Source: Merluccius polli
Taxonomy: Eukaryota; Chordata; Actinopteri; Gadiformes; Merlucciidae
Reading direction: 5' to 3'
DNA: 64,000 bases
Assembly (NCBI GenBank): GCA_030340625.1
Contig: JAOPHQ010002010.1
Coordinates: 190,314 to 254,313, forward strand
Shown here one piece after another: positions 52,917-63,603 of this stretch. The notes under the pieces were generated by a model. The model did not search any database. It saw only the letters and a list, made by a program, of their open reading frames with translations, and was not told the DNA's origin. Within the stretch, counting starts at the first letter, position 1. Every line of letters begins with the position of its first letter. Made by a program: the position numbers and the translations under genes.

Positions 52917-55900
52917 AACTTTTTATAGTTCCTCTAGTGTCATATAGAAACTCTGTTCCTTCTAATTTCAGATTGATATTAAAAGGAAACCCCCCGTTTT
53001 CACAGACCAGTTTCATTTCAGAATAATAGCTGACCACCTCAGAGTGTCACTCAGATTACCGCAGGCTATTCTGATGTGGAATTTCAAAGTTAAAGCCCTC
53101 TAAAGTGTCATATAGAAACTCTGTTCCTCGAAAATCAGATTAGAATTAAAAGGAAAAACTGTTTTCACAAACAGTGTCGTTTTTCACTCCTACCACAGAC
53201 ATGTGGTCAAGCCGTACAGAGGAACCAGAGTGACTGCATTTCATCAATGAATGATTTGCCCTCAAATCTCGCCGTCTCCAGACTGCTTACTTAATTTCAG
53301 CCTGTGTGGTTTGTTACTGTTACTGGCTGGAGATCAGTAAGATATTGATATTGATTCAATATTTATATTAAATATTATTATTTAATATATAAATATATTA
53401 TTTATTTTTCTTTTTAGATTTTATTAAAAAGTGCAATCCATATGTTTATATATAACATGTTTATTACGACGACTTTGAGTTATCTAAATATTATGTATTA
53501 TGTAGGTAGCGCCACAGATTTGTTATTTTTTATATTGTTTACAAGGCTTGAAGTGAAATCAGTCAATATTCTACTGTGATTGAAGGTTTTTCTTTTTACA
53601 ATTCAATAGTTAAATAAAGATATGTTACCCATATCAATTCATGCATCATTTCATCTAATTTCATCACAACACGACGTACGTAGGCCTGGTCTACGGGAAA
53701 GAGCAGTTTATATATTGACTGTATCCAATGTTGTTGGTCATACTATAGAATGATTTGCTTGTGTTTAGTGAATAATATAGAAAAAACTGAATCACAATAT
53801 TGGTCAAAAACAGATTAGATTATTTTCCCAAATTGTTCAGCCCTAGTAAATAACCATAAAGAACTGATTTCAAAATAAAAGCAACGTTCCAGTGAAGGTG
53901 ATAGGACGTGAATGTGCTTTGACATACATTCAATAAATCAGTCAGTAGCCTACGTCTGTCAATAACGAATGAATGCATAAATTAATAAATAAATATATAC
54001 ACAAACAAAGCAAATAATTATTATTATGCAAGGGATAATCCACGACGAGGTGTGCATGCATCAAAAAAAAATGCACGACGCGGGGGCTAAGAACCTAAGA
54101 TGGGGTTTGCCTCCACAAAGTGTTTTATCTTGCTTATACCATGGCCACTTACGAATCAATAAAAATATAAGGGTGTCGATTCATATTTTGGGGTAATTCT
54201 GTCTCAAAAGTACAACTTTTAGCTTGCACTACTTTGTGTGTGCCTGTGAACAAACGGCAAATGACCGGAGAAATATATGGGTCTGACTAATGCCTAATGT
54301 CAGTTAACATGAGATTCATATGGAATGCAGATGTTACCTTATTACTCCGGTAAATAGAGACAATCTTAGTAACGACATGGCAACGTTACCTTATTACTCC
54401 AGTAAATAGAGACAACCTTAGTAACGACATGGCAACGTTAACTTATTACTACAGTAAATAGAGACGATCTTAGTAACAACATGGCAACGTTACCTTATTA
54501 CTCCAGTAAATAGAGACGATCTTAGTAACGACATGGCAACGTTACATTATCACTCCAGTAAATAGAGACAACCTTATTAACAACATGGCAACATTACCTT
54601 ATTACTCCAGTAAATAGAGACAACCTTAGTAACGACATGGCAACGGGGGAAGCTTTCTAAACCCCGAGTCCGGTCCAAATTGACAGTTACTAAAGTTTTG
54701 TTTAGCGCATTCATTTTTAGACCGCTGATAAGGCTGCTTGCGTCATGGCCGTGCATGTTATCGAAAAGGCACACCTCTCCAGCCAATCAGAATCAAGTAT
54801 TCACCTGGGCCATGGTTTAATATTAAATAATACATACAATGAATAATAATAATACAACTTTTTATAGTTCCTCTAGTGTTATATAGAAAATCTGTTCCTT
54901 TTAATTTCTGATTGATATTAAAAGGAAACCCCCCGTTTTCACGGACCAGTTTCACTTCACAAATGTTATACTAATTTCAAGTATTACAATACTAATTGTT
55001 AAAGACAGCCTATAAGGAATATGAACAATATAACACAAGTTTGGGACACATAAAACCAGGGTATTTTTAAACTATTGAGTGTGTTGAGGGTTAATTATTA
55101 GGAGAAGTGATAATAAGAACAAACCCTGTTTGTATCCAGCATCAAAACAAGTCTGTGTAACAAGTCTGTGCAGAACATTGTTGAACTGTGTACATTTTGA
55201 CTAGTTACTTGAACACAAGAACTAGTGAAAATGTACACAGTTCAACATGTTGGCATGTCTTGCATGCCAACATCGTAACTCAACTAATAATCTTAACAAA
55301 ACTAAGAACCTGCTTATGCATATTTGACCATGAAAAGGGTAATGGAGATCTGCCCATCAGTCCACCAAATGAATAGTGCCCTGTACGTTTCTTAGAAAGT
55401 AAAGTCAACACACTGTGTCTATTTGATACATGTGCATCTCACAGAGAACACACACAGAAGACGGGCGACTGACAGATCTATAGCAAGTAGTATGTAATGA
55501 TGTTGAGGTGACAAGAAATATGCCATAATATAAATATTGCATGCCCTGTGGGGGAACTCACAGAGTTGGGGTAGTTGAGATAGCATATCTGACATGGCAT
55601 GTCCTGTGCAGATGATCTCGTGTTGATAGGCGGACGGGTCCGAGACTTCTTACTAGGGTTTATCACATGACACTCGGAGAACAGCTTGTCCAGGTTACCA
55701 TCAAAATATCTGTAAGATTGAAGACAAAAAATAATCAGCAATAACGCATCAGTATACGAGTGATGAGTCAAAAAGAAGTAGATGCATCTTTAAATTGCAG
55801 TTATACGTGCCTTTCCATGAGTTTCTCTTTATCCCAGTTGAAGTGACTGAGAAGAATACGTGTGATTGTTGCTGGATTCTAGAAGGAAGAACACAGGTTT

Positions 55901-58665
55901 ACATCAACATGGGGTTTGTACCAACTACAAAGCCTGGGATCAGATAAGACACGCTTTTTGTCTGTGCTTTTCATTTCCCCCGATGTTCCTGATGCTTTGG
56001 TCATGGCCTCCAGCATGACATATTTGAAGCATTGGGCACAGCGGCGGAAATGTTTCTACTTTGACTGCATTATGTTACATGCAAATGTGAGTCTCAGAAA
56101 GTCTGTACAAAATGTCACGTGACGATTGAGAAAGATGGCTGTGGCAAGCACATGGTTTGTCTGAGTTAATTCATGCACTTTTGGGTATGTCTAGACCCAT
56201 TAGACCCTCATAGTTCAGCCTGGTGGGTAATAAGCAAATCACTTAAACAAAAAGAGAATAATTCCCAAGTTAACGTAGCCAATACTATTAGCCAACACAT
56301 TAGCTAATAACATCAGTTGGAATTCCTTACAAAAATAGACTAAAAATATTCTTTTACTGCAAAATATAATGGATACAGTGCTTCCACAGATTCCCAGTAA
56401 TTACAATCATGAGAAATGCCTTTTTGTCAAACTCTCCTTAATGTAGCAACAAGAATGATTGCAGTCAATCAATCCCCAATAATCAACACAGATAGCCTAG
56501 TAGCATTTTTATACAAATACATGTCTACAAATACACGTGGTAATATTACAAATCCCCCCTCCCTTTCATTCAAGTTAATATACGTTTCCCCTCCTAAGGT
56601 TAAATGTGTAATTTATATCCAACCATTTTAGTTTCAGAACCATACATTTGGATCACGATTTAAGTCCATGAAACATTGTCATGGCACATAATTTAGGGCA
56701 GGGTAGTCTAGTGGTATGGGTGTTGTATTCCCATATGAAAGGTCCTGGGATTAAACCCCAATGTCTGCAGGTTAGAAAAGAGCTTGAGAAAGATGCAGCA
56801 CACCCATCTGGTCATTGATGACATCCCTCTAAAATGACCTGCTGTAAGTCTCTGCATCTGTTAAATGATCAAATAGTAATAGTATCCTCCGGTACCCCTC
56901 ATATACTGGAGATGAGGAATACTTAATAATTGAAAATATTCAATAATATTTACCCCTTTAATATAACAAGTGTTTTTTTATACCTCTAAATACCTGCAGG
57001 TTTGTACATAGCCTATACAAGCTCGATATAATCTGAATATATCAATTTGTATTGCCCTATGTCGTGGCCTTTCTTTAGCATCCGGTATGGTTCATAAAGG
57101 CTCTATGTGTATTTTGCCTGCAATGTTTGCTGCAAGTCTCCCAACTTGCCATTCCTGCATTAATGCTACCCACTGGTAACCCTACCTCACGGCTTACAGC
57201 AGCCAGCCAACACCTTGGGACAGTCCGCTGCCAACGCAAACCGTTACAACGTTAATTAGCCAGACTGACGCATTTAAGTCCGTCAATCACTGCTGCGTCT
57301 CGGTGCTCTGCATTACGTCTAATTGTATATTAATTTAACGGCGTTTATGGTCACCATTTGGTGTTTTCCATGTCAACCTAGAGAAAGAAATAGGCCTGAA
57401 TGCTATTTTTAGTAGACACCCTAGCAGTTTCTTTCTTTTCCTACTGCCCTCGTGTCAGCTTGGATTTGGCCCAGACACCTTTATTGTTGTGTTTAAGGTT
57501 CAAGCAAAAAAAATAACACTGTTTAAATAGTCTTGTTGTCGTATTCAAAGTATTACAGTTAAGGCCTAAATAAGGTCAGGTCAAGACCAAGCTTATGCAT
57601 CACCTTAGGCCGGAGATGTGCCGGTATGACAATTAGTTTAATTCGGAGTAGAGGCAAATTAAGGTCTTCCAGGAAAGCTTACATGAGTTATTTCATTGTA
57701 AATAATGTCAACGTGTCCATGTTTTCCATTAAAGAACGTGTAAATAACATTTGATTAGTCGCTAGCGTTAGCAACGTTAGCTCGCTAGCTCGATGACAAA
57801 TCCTTCCTTTCCCTATCGAAGATTATAAACTTCAGAAATTGCACAATAATTATGACACAAGACAATGTTGCGCAGGGGGTTGTCCCCTTACTAGCTAACC
57901 ACACAGCTCAACAATTGCGAGACTGGATTTTCCCCCTTTTTGGTCGGTTAAATCACGGCTAATCGGTCGTTAGCAGAGAAAGCGTTTGCTAGTTGCCAAC
58001 TTCTCAGCCGGGAGTCGTCTACTCCCTGGAATCCATCCCGTTCCACCATTTAACAACAACTTCAAATGGGGAGAAACGTCGTTTTTCTTGCTGGTTTTTA
58101 AAAAAACACCGCCGCCCATTACAGAATGACAACTTCAACCCAGCATTGTCCCCCAAGTTCATTATAAACTAAAAAGGTTACTCCTAAACACTGGCGGTTC
58201 CGCCGCTGAGCTCCCCCAGCACATAGACTAGCCATAGCATGCTAAGCTAACGGCCTGTTGGCGACTCTTCCACCACCCCACCAAAAAAAAAAAAAACCCG
58301 GGTCTTTCCCCCTCTTGTGGGCTGACATCTCTCCCCCCTAACAAAAAATGGATGACCAAGTGTACCTGGATGACCTCGTTGACCTCCCGTATGCACTCCA
58401 CCATGTGCTGGAGGATCTGCTCGGCGGTCAGCACCTCGAAGCGGTACTCCTCCTCCTCCTGGCCGGGGCCGCCGTGGCCACCGCCGCCGCCACCGCCGCC
58501 GGTGTCGCCGCACTCGTCCCGCTCCCCGCCGGCCACCACCGGGTCGACCAGCTCCACCTCGCCCAGCTCCAGGTTGTCGTCCTCGGGCTCCTCCTCGACG
58601 CTGTCCTCGCTGCATTCCTCCTCCTCGTCGTCGAACTCATAGTTGTAGCCCTCGTCCGAGTCCAT
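41732..58665 (-). CDS. arih1: E3 ubiquitin-protein ligase ARIH1 (Ariadne-1, RBR type)
   Basis: RING-between-RING ligase that works with UBE2L3 and neddylated cullin-RING ligases. It passes ubiquitin through a catalytic Cys. Fourteen exons: 58665-58366, 55878-55811, 55709-55562, 52337-52245, 52147-52092, 51322-51256, 51141-51035, 48166-48124, 47791-47720, 46177-46047, 45797-45740, 45509-45249, 42050-41938, 41816-41732; 533 residues (human 557). Order: acidic and Gly-rich N-terminus, UBA-like region ([17 protein letters not shown]), RING1 ([20 protein letters not shown]), IBR, RING2 with catalytic Cys in GGCNHMVC (about residue 333), and the Ariadne domain ([20 protein letters not shown]) ending EYIED. 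Intron 2 begins with GC, not GT (55810-55809); the reading frame requires it. The gene is apparently intact. Confidence 0.97.
42190..42330 (+). pseudogene. Possible ZBED/hAT zinc-finger remnant
   Basis: Within an arih1 intron the plus strand reads [20 protein letters not shown] then TH. This resembles the second half of a BED zinc finger of hAT transposases, where [12 protein letters not shown] is usual. The frame soon loses similarity and no DDE domain follows, so it is at most a fragment. Confidence 0.4.
42585..42788. mobile_element. hAT hairpin MITE
   Basis: 204 bp, almost entirely an inverted repeat. Left end CAGGCCTGGGGAATCTGTTC, right end its exact inverse; the arms extend about 80 bases (CCACAAAGGGCCGGTGTGG...). 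A perfect 8-bp duplication GTGTAGGG flanks it (42577-42584 and 42789-42796), as expected for hAT. It lies in the intron between arih1 exons 13 and 12. Confidence 0.9.
44057..44280. repeat. GC-rich minisatellite, unit about 50 bp
   Basis: Units beginning CCGCGGACCTACGG start at 44057, 44112, 44160, 44210 and 44254; each carries GTGCGCGCAATAGTAACACA. Further degenerate copies lie at about 44740-44930 with long G runs. The unit is related to the one inside the hAT element at 29.2 kb. Confidence 0.9.
44285..44340. repeat. Perfect 25-bp palindrome arms
   Basis: Left arm 44285-44309 (starts CTCGGGTCTGCGG) and right arm 44316-44340 are exact reverse complements around a 6-base spacer. Two further arms, about 44467-44530 and 44663-44728 (CGTTTCAC.../...AACGATCTG), form a wider inverted repeat with a few mismatches. 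Confidence 0.9.
46592..47598. mobile_element. TTAA-flanked fold-back element (piggyBac-like MITE)
   Basis: 1007 bp in the intron between arih1 exons 10 and 9. Ends AGGGGAATTTCACTTTATAA and, inverse, TGTGGAATTTCACTTTATAA. Inverted arms of over 200 bases stay similar (both contain TTTTCACACCTACCCAG, CATCAAACTCCA and ATATTGTCCTTCTAAT). It is flanked by TTAA on both sides (46588-46591 and 47599-47602), the piggyBac target. No transposase frame is seen. Confidence 0.8.
50196..50219 (+). repeat. C homopolymer followed by A run
   Basis: A run of more than 20 C followed by A residues in an arih1 intron. The surrounding short frames are not coding. Confidence 0.9.
52690..53040. repeat. AT-rich dispersed repeat, copy A
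   Basis: Shares with copy B (54330-54958) the order ACGACATGGCAACGTTACC, then GCATGTTATCGAAAA, CCAGCCAATCAGAATCAAGT, TAATATTAAATAATACAT and TCTGTTCCTT...AAAGGAAACCCCCCG. It contains an (AAT)n run at about 52884-52914. Minus-strand short frames (NGGFPFNIN) recur in both copies but show no recognised domain. Target sites were not resolved. A third partial copy lies near 53100-53165. Confidence 0.75.
54330..54958. repeat. AT-rich dispersed repeat, copy B, with 52-bp minisatellite
   Basis: Same family and orientation as copy A. Its left part (about 54335-54645) is expanded into six copies of a 52-base unit containing CCTTATTACTCCAGTAAATA and CTTAGTAACGACATGGCAAC, against about two copies in A. 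Confidence 0.85.
55180..55246. repeat. 27-bp hairpin in arih1 intron 3
   Basis: Arms 55180-55206 (GTTGAACTGTGTACATTTTG...) and 55220-55246 are reverse complements with one mismatch around a 13-base loop. Probably a small MITE; no duplication could be defined. Confidence 0.8.
56698..56884 (+). mobile_element. tRNA-derived SINE
   Basis: Head GCAGGGTAGTCTAGTGGT (box A-like), box B-like GGTCCTGGGATTAAACCCC, and a tail CTGTAAGTCTCTGC...TGTTAAATGATCAAATAG as in many fish SINEs. It has the same head and tail logic as the copy at 31.5 kb, opposite strand. It sits in arih1 intron 1. Confidence 0.75.
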
Positions 58666-59424
58666 TCCTATATGGCGGCGGAGGGGGGGGGGTCGTTGTC
58701 GGTCGTCCGGTCCGGTTCGGTTGGGTTTCTTGTCAACGTGTGGCGAGGAGCACCACGTCCAGGGGAGGACGACCTGAGCTGTGTGTGTGGTTGGGGGGGG
58801 GGGAGGGTGGGGGGGGGGGGGAGAACCGGTGTGTGTGTGTGGAGGGGGGGGGGGGGTTGTTGAGTAGAATCGCACCTCGAAAAATGGGTTCCGAGTCTGA
58901 TTTTCGACCGCAGCGGAAAAATAACAACAAAACGTCGCCGCTCGCTGCTAAGCCAACAAAGAGACACCGCGTCACGCCGTGACGACCACCTGACGTCACA
59001 CGCAAGGGGGCGGGGGGGGGGGGGGGGGGGGGCGGGGTGTGGGGGGCGAACAACAACCCCCCCCCCCCCGTTCTGTTTTTTTGTTGTACTTTATTTAACA
59101 CAAATAACGTTACGGTCCCAAAAGGTTGCCATAACAACATAAAACTACATCGGGATTATCCCTAATATAATCAACGGCGACACTGGTCTGTTTTTTAAAC
59201 GTCTGCTGATGTACGACGCACGTTACAATTAATGTATATGTAATACATTTTTTGTTTTAATTCATTCATTCATTAATAATGTATTTATGTGTAACGTAAC
59301 CTCTAACGGCCGTACCTTTTGTTGGACCGTAGCCACACCTTTGTACCTGCCCACCGGTGCTCACGTGACCCGCTGGGCCGGGAGCACCTGACTCGCGCTC
59401 CTACTCGTCCCACCAGCAGCAGCA
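58666..59424. promoter_or_regulatory. Divergent arih1/hexa promoter, G-rich
   Basis: The start codons of arih1 (minus) and hexa (plus) are only 760 bases apart. The interval is CpG- and G-rich, with G runs at 58790-58856 and 59007-59047 that could form quadruplexes. A full CRE, TGACGTCA, is at 58991-58998. The same head-to-head order of HEXA and ARIH1 exists in human. Confidence 0.75.
59361..59369 (+). promoter_or_regulatory. CLEAR-type E-box upstream of hexa
   Basis: TCACGTGAC, the core of the TFEB/TFE3 CLEAR element (GTCACGTGAC), lies 56 bases upstream of the hexa ATG. CLEAR elements near start sites are characteristic of lysosomal genes, which fits a beta-hexosaminidase. Confidence 0.65.
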
Positions 59425-59758
59425 ATGGCGAGATCTCATTTTAACCGATTTTGTTTCCTCGCCCTCATCATCATCGCCATCAACTTAGGTTTGAACACGG
59501 TAGAAAGCGTGTGGCCTTTACCGCAGAAAGTCGCGGTGTCCGGGGAGCGGTACCGGCTGGACCCCGCTGGTTTGGACCTGCGTTACGGAGGAGGGGATCA
59601 GCACCAGGACTGCGTGGTCCTGGACGCCGCCTTCAGGAGATACTACCCTCTCATCTTCCCAGACTGGGTTTCGGGTAAGGCCCGTTTAAAAATACCCCAA
59701 AAAGGTGTTAACCTTACGAAGCCAAGTAGTGGCTTATGTGTGTGTGTGTGTGTGTGTG

Positions 59759-59843
<85 letters not shown>

Positions 59844-60479
59844 CGCTACTACTACTACTACCCTAACGTCTGATCTGTCTAAATGTCTAAATGTCTTAAC
59901 GTCTAGGTCATGGTGTGTCCCCATCATGGACGCAGGGAAACACCTTCTCCTTGGTGGTCACGATGGACCGAGGAGACTGCGACGGCTACCCCACCGCAGG
60001 CTCGTCGGAGAGGTGTAAGTGAAAGTGAAAGCGTGGGTCCGTGCGTGTGTCCAGTCCAGGCGTGCACGTCGTGGGCCCACCACACCGGTTCTGGAAACTT
60101 CCCCATTTACCATCTTGTATTGCATTGTCTGATGGCTGCCTGTGTTGCAGACCAGCTGAATGTATCTGCAGGACAGGCACTTCTGCACTCGGAAGCTGTG
60201 TGGGGTGCCCTCAGAGGTAATGGCCTACCTCTCTGTATATTTATACATATCTATATTTATATATATCAACATACTAGCTCTGTTGAGAAAGGTCATCACC
60301 GCATTGTATTTCTACACACCAGTTGGTATACATTTTTTCTGTGGTTGAACAGGTCTGGAAACCTTCAGCCAGCTGGTTTATCAGGATGACTACGGCACCG
60401 TAAGGAGGATTGTATTTTTTTAAATATATATTATGCAATTATTATCCTTTTTTTCTGTCATCAACTAATGATACATTTC

Positions 60480-60511
<32 letters not shown>

Positions 60512-62672
60512 ATGTCATTTATTTTAGTATTTTGTAAACAAGACCGAGATAGAGGACTTTCCACGCTTTCAATATAGAGGGATTTTGTTGGACACGTCAC
60601 GCCACTACTTACCAGTGAAGGCCATTCTGAAGACCCTGGTAATATTCACAGTGGACTCTGAAACATGGACATTTGTTTTGTATTCAACAACCGCACAAAT
60701 ACAAAAGCTCTTTTTTTTTAGGATGCCATGGCCTACAGTAAGTTTAATGTGTTCCACTGGCACATTGTGGATGATCCCTCGTTCCCTTACCAGAGTCGCA
60801 CTTTTCCAGACCTCAGCAGTAAGGTGAGGCTGCAAACTCATCCACAGCCTCTTCAGTGCTGCTTAACACTTGTATTAGTGTATGAGTGTTGCAATGATTG
60901 AATGCAATTTATTTCTGTATTTGAAAAAAAGCTGATGAACCAGGGTTAGGCAATATTGCATTTGAAAAGGTATACAAATATGGTTATTACGATACTATTG
61001 CCGCCATTTTAATCAAATGAAACTAAGGCATTGTGTGCAGAAATGTAAACTGACCCAATATTCTAAAACATTTCCCATTAAAATGCCTATACCACGGCCA
61101 GCTAGAGGTTGGCACTGGAAATTGGTTGCTCTTGCTTGTAATTCAGATGTAATATTTTACGTTCATGAATAAATAACTACATATTTTGGCCATATCACCA
61201 AGCATATGGTAGCCTGGTTCCGCCCGCCTCCGTACTTCCGCTCAATTTTCATTTCACTTCAGTACTAGGTCTGGGAGTGCTGTATGTTAGAACGATTTCT
61301 TTTCCCTCAAGTTTGTCCTTCCAATCAGCGAACAGGAGGCGCGGCCTGAGAACAGTGACGTAGAGGTCGTGCGCGAATTTCAGTTATTGAGCAGAAGTAC
61401 GGAGGTGGGCGGAACCAGGCTAATGCTAATGCTCACTGCATCTGCCGTTTGTATACTGCGCGCAACGTGGTTTCCGGCGCATGAAATACGTCACGACCAA
61501 ACGTTAGCGATTGGTTAAGGCAGATCCAGAGTGGCACTGGGCAGAGCCAATAGGTTTTAAACTTCAACAGCACCCGCCTTCAAGTGAGAAATTGTTTGTC
61601 TCTATAGCAGTTCTAGACCATGAGTATGAATGAAATGAGTACGAAGGTCTAGTTAGGACTAGGCTAAGCATATGGTATATTAAAAAAACAAAATTATGTT
61701 ATGTTATTCCTCCCCAGGGTGCTTACCATCCAATGAGTCACATCTACACCCAGTCTGATGTCCGGAGGGTGATCGCCCACGCCAGGCTACACGGGATCAG
61801 GGTGGTCCCAGAGTTTGACTCACCCGGCCACACGCAGTCATGGGGAAAAGGTAAGATTGAGTACGATGATGACAATGCACTTCAGCCTGGAATAAACATG
61901 AAACAAAGTTGTAGAAGTACCAAATGTATATATGTGTGCCAAATGGGCACTGTGCACATGTACTAAGCTGTGCAGTTATGGAGCTGCTTCATTTTAACAG
62001 CTTGTGTCCTTCAACATTTGTATTATTATTCGGCACTGTACGCCATCCCTATTTGTTTAATGGATAAAACCCCCTCCGTTTCCCTTCCCCCATTATTGTC
62101 CCATGCAGGGCAGCCCAACCTGTTGACACCCTGTTACAACGGAGGCACCCCGTCTGGGACGTTCGGACCCATTAACCCAGCTTCCACCCTCAGCTACCGA
62201 TTTATGAGACGATTCTTCGAGGAAGTGACCTCAGTGTTTCCTGACTCCTACTTCCACTTGGGGGGAGATGAGGTGGACTTTAGCTGCTGGTAGGGGGGGG
62301 GGGGGGGGGCTTCCTCTGGTGAATATAAGTATGTTTTCTATCATTGTAAACCAAAATCTGATAAAATGATTGTATTACATTTCCTATAGGAAGTCCAACC
62401 CTGATATCCGGGTATTTATGCAGAAGATGGGATTTGGGCAGGATTACACAAAACTGGAATCATTCTACATGGAGAAGTGAGTAGTAGAATGGCATATTAA
62501 GAAATGGTTCAACAACATTGTTTTACGGCACGCTGATTGGGGTGCAGCGTAGGGCAGACAGGATGGCCGCAATTATATGCAAAGAATTGTGAGTGTATGA
62601 AAAAATATGGCAACGTCATGATCTTCAATGAGGGAGGGAGGGAGGGAGAGAGAGAGAGAGAGAGAGGAGAGG

Positions 62673-62716
<44 letters not shown>

Positions 62717-63603
62717 GGAGAGAGAGAGAGGGAGAGAGAGAGAGGGAGAGAGAGAGAGAGAGAGGGAGAGGGAGAGAGAGAGACTCTCTGCTCCCTACGT
62801 TTCTCCGCCATTGAAGAAGTGTTGCATTTCACAAACCTGTGAAATCATTGAAAAGATGCCTTGATTGGTCAGAAATGAGCCGGGAGCGGTCTAAAATCTT
62901 AATTGGCTCATACGGAGTCAGACGCAGTCGGCTCAAAACAAATATTCTCACAGTGCATTTCACTCACTAATAGCTGACGGATGACTATGCCATTTCAAAC
63001 AGATTACACTCAAATAATAGCTATTCAATATTACCGACGGCACCATTAACAGATATAGTTGAGGGATCAAAGAGTAACTACATGTGGGTTCTAGTAAAAC
63101 GGGGGGCTGTACACTGTTTAGTGAAAATGTATCCGGATGTAACAAGGTCGCTATCTGTATTCCCAGCATTGTCAACATAACTTCAGCTTTCAACAAGACC
63201 TCTATTGTGTGGCAAGATGTTTTTGACTACCATGAGCGGGTAAGTCAACAACTTCAGTGTTTTACTACAACTTCAGTGTTTGAAATTATATTTAAATGTC
63301 TAACTTCATTTGATCAAGATGAACCTAACTTGAACCACGCCCAACTAATTGGTTTAACTTCATCTGAATGAATTATAATTTTATTTTTGTATTGATGTTT
63401 GACGAAAACGAGATGATTCGTTTCACAGCGCAGTTTACTGTCAGTGGTGGAGGTATGGAGAAGGGGCTGCTACCTGTGTGAGCTGCGCAGGGTGACTAAG
63501 GCAGGGCTGCAGGCGATTCTGGCCTCTCCCTGGTATCTAGACCAGCCGGTGCCCACACAAAACTGGGCTCGCTACTACACTGTGTGGCCCCTCGCGTTCA
63601 AGG
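59425..63603 (+). CDS. hexa: Lysosomal beta-hexosaminidase, alpha-subunit type, C-terminus beyond window
   Basis: Family GH20 enzyme that removes terminal beta-GlcNAc/GalNAc, including from GM2 ganglioside, in the lysosome. Exons: 59425-59674, 59907-60014, 60151-60216, 60353-60399, 60528-60638, 60722-60823, 61718-61850, 62109-62289, 62390-62476, 63167-63239, 63429-63603; 444 residues so far. A signal peptide (about 1-28) precedes VWPLPQ. Conserved active-site residues are Arg in DTSRHYLP, Asp in HIVDDPSFPY, His in DSPGHTQSW, the Asp-Glu pair in HLGGDEVDF (326-327) and Trp in IVWQDVFD. The last exon ends before a weak donor (GTTAGG); read through, it meets TAG at once. The expected GGEACMWGEYVD segment must lie to the right. 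Synteny with arih1 says hexa, but many residues (LVYQDDYGT, YLPVKAILKTLDAM, PWYLD) look like HEXB. Confidence 0.88.
59736..59843 (+). repeat. (GT)n microsatellite in hexa intron 1
   Basis: About 100 bases of GT with one interruption, ending in GCGCGC and ACT triplets. Capable of Z-DNA and highly length-variable. Confidence 0.95.
60481..60511 (+). repeat. C31 homopolymer before hexa exon 5
   Basis: Thirty-one consecutive C residues, ending 16 bases before the exon 5 acceptor AG (60526-60527), so it forms part of the polypyrimidine tract. Its exact length is unreliable in assemblies. Confidence 0.95.
61212..61665. mobile_element. 454-bp element with 11-12 bp target duplication in hexa intron 6
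   Basis: Flanked by the perfect duplication AAGCATATGGTA at 61200-61211 and 61666-61677. The ends are weakly inverted (GCCTGGTTCC against AGCCTAGTCC). The left half is itself an inverted repeat: 61210-61245 and 61387-61422 match as CCTGGTTCCGCCCGCCTCC with few differences. No frame. Confidence 0.75.
62631..62783 (+). repeat. (GA)n/(GGGA)n purine tract in hexa intron 9
   Basis: About 150 bases of GA and GGGA on the plus strand, with mirror symmetry, so triplex-prone. A G run follows exon 8 at 62293-62309. Confidence 0.95.

Noticed and set aside
55805..55808. GT donor four bases downstream of arih1 exon 2
   Set aside because: It would shift the frame and meet a stop at the start of exon 3, so the GC donor is preferred.
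58348..58863. 171-codon plus-strand frame over arih1 exon 1
   Set aside because: Antisense of the acidic/Gly-rich first exon; low-complexity Val/Leu/Ala product continuing into G runs.
62628..62864. Arg/Glu repeat frames in the GA tract of hexa intron 9
   Set aside because: Direct translation of a microsatellite.
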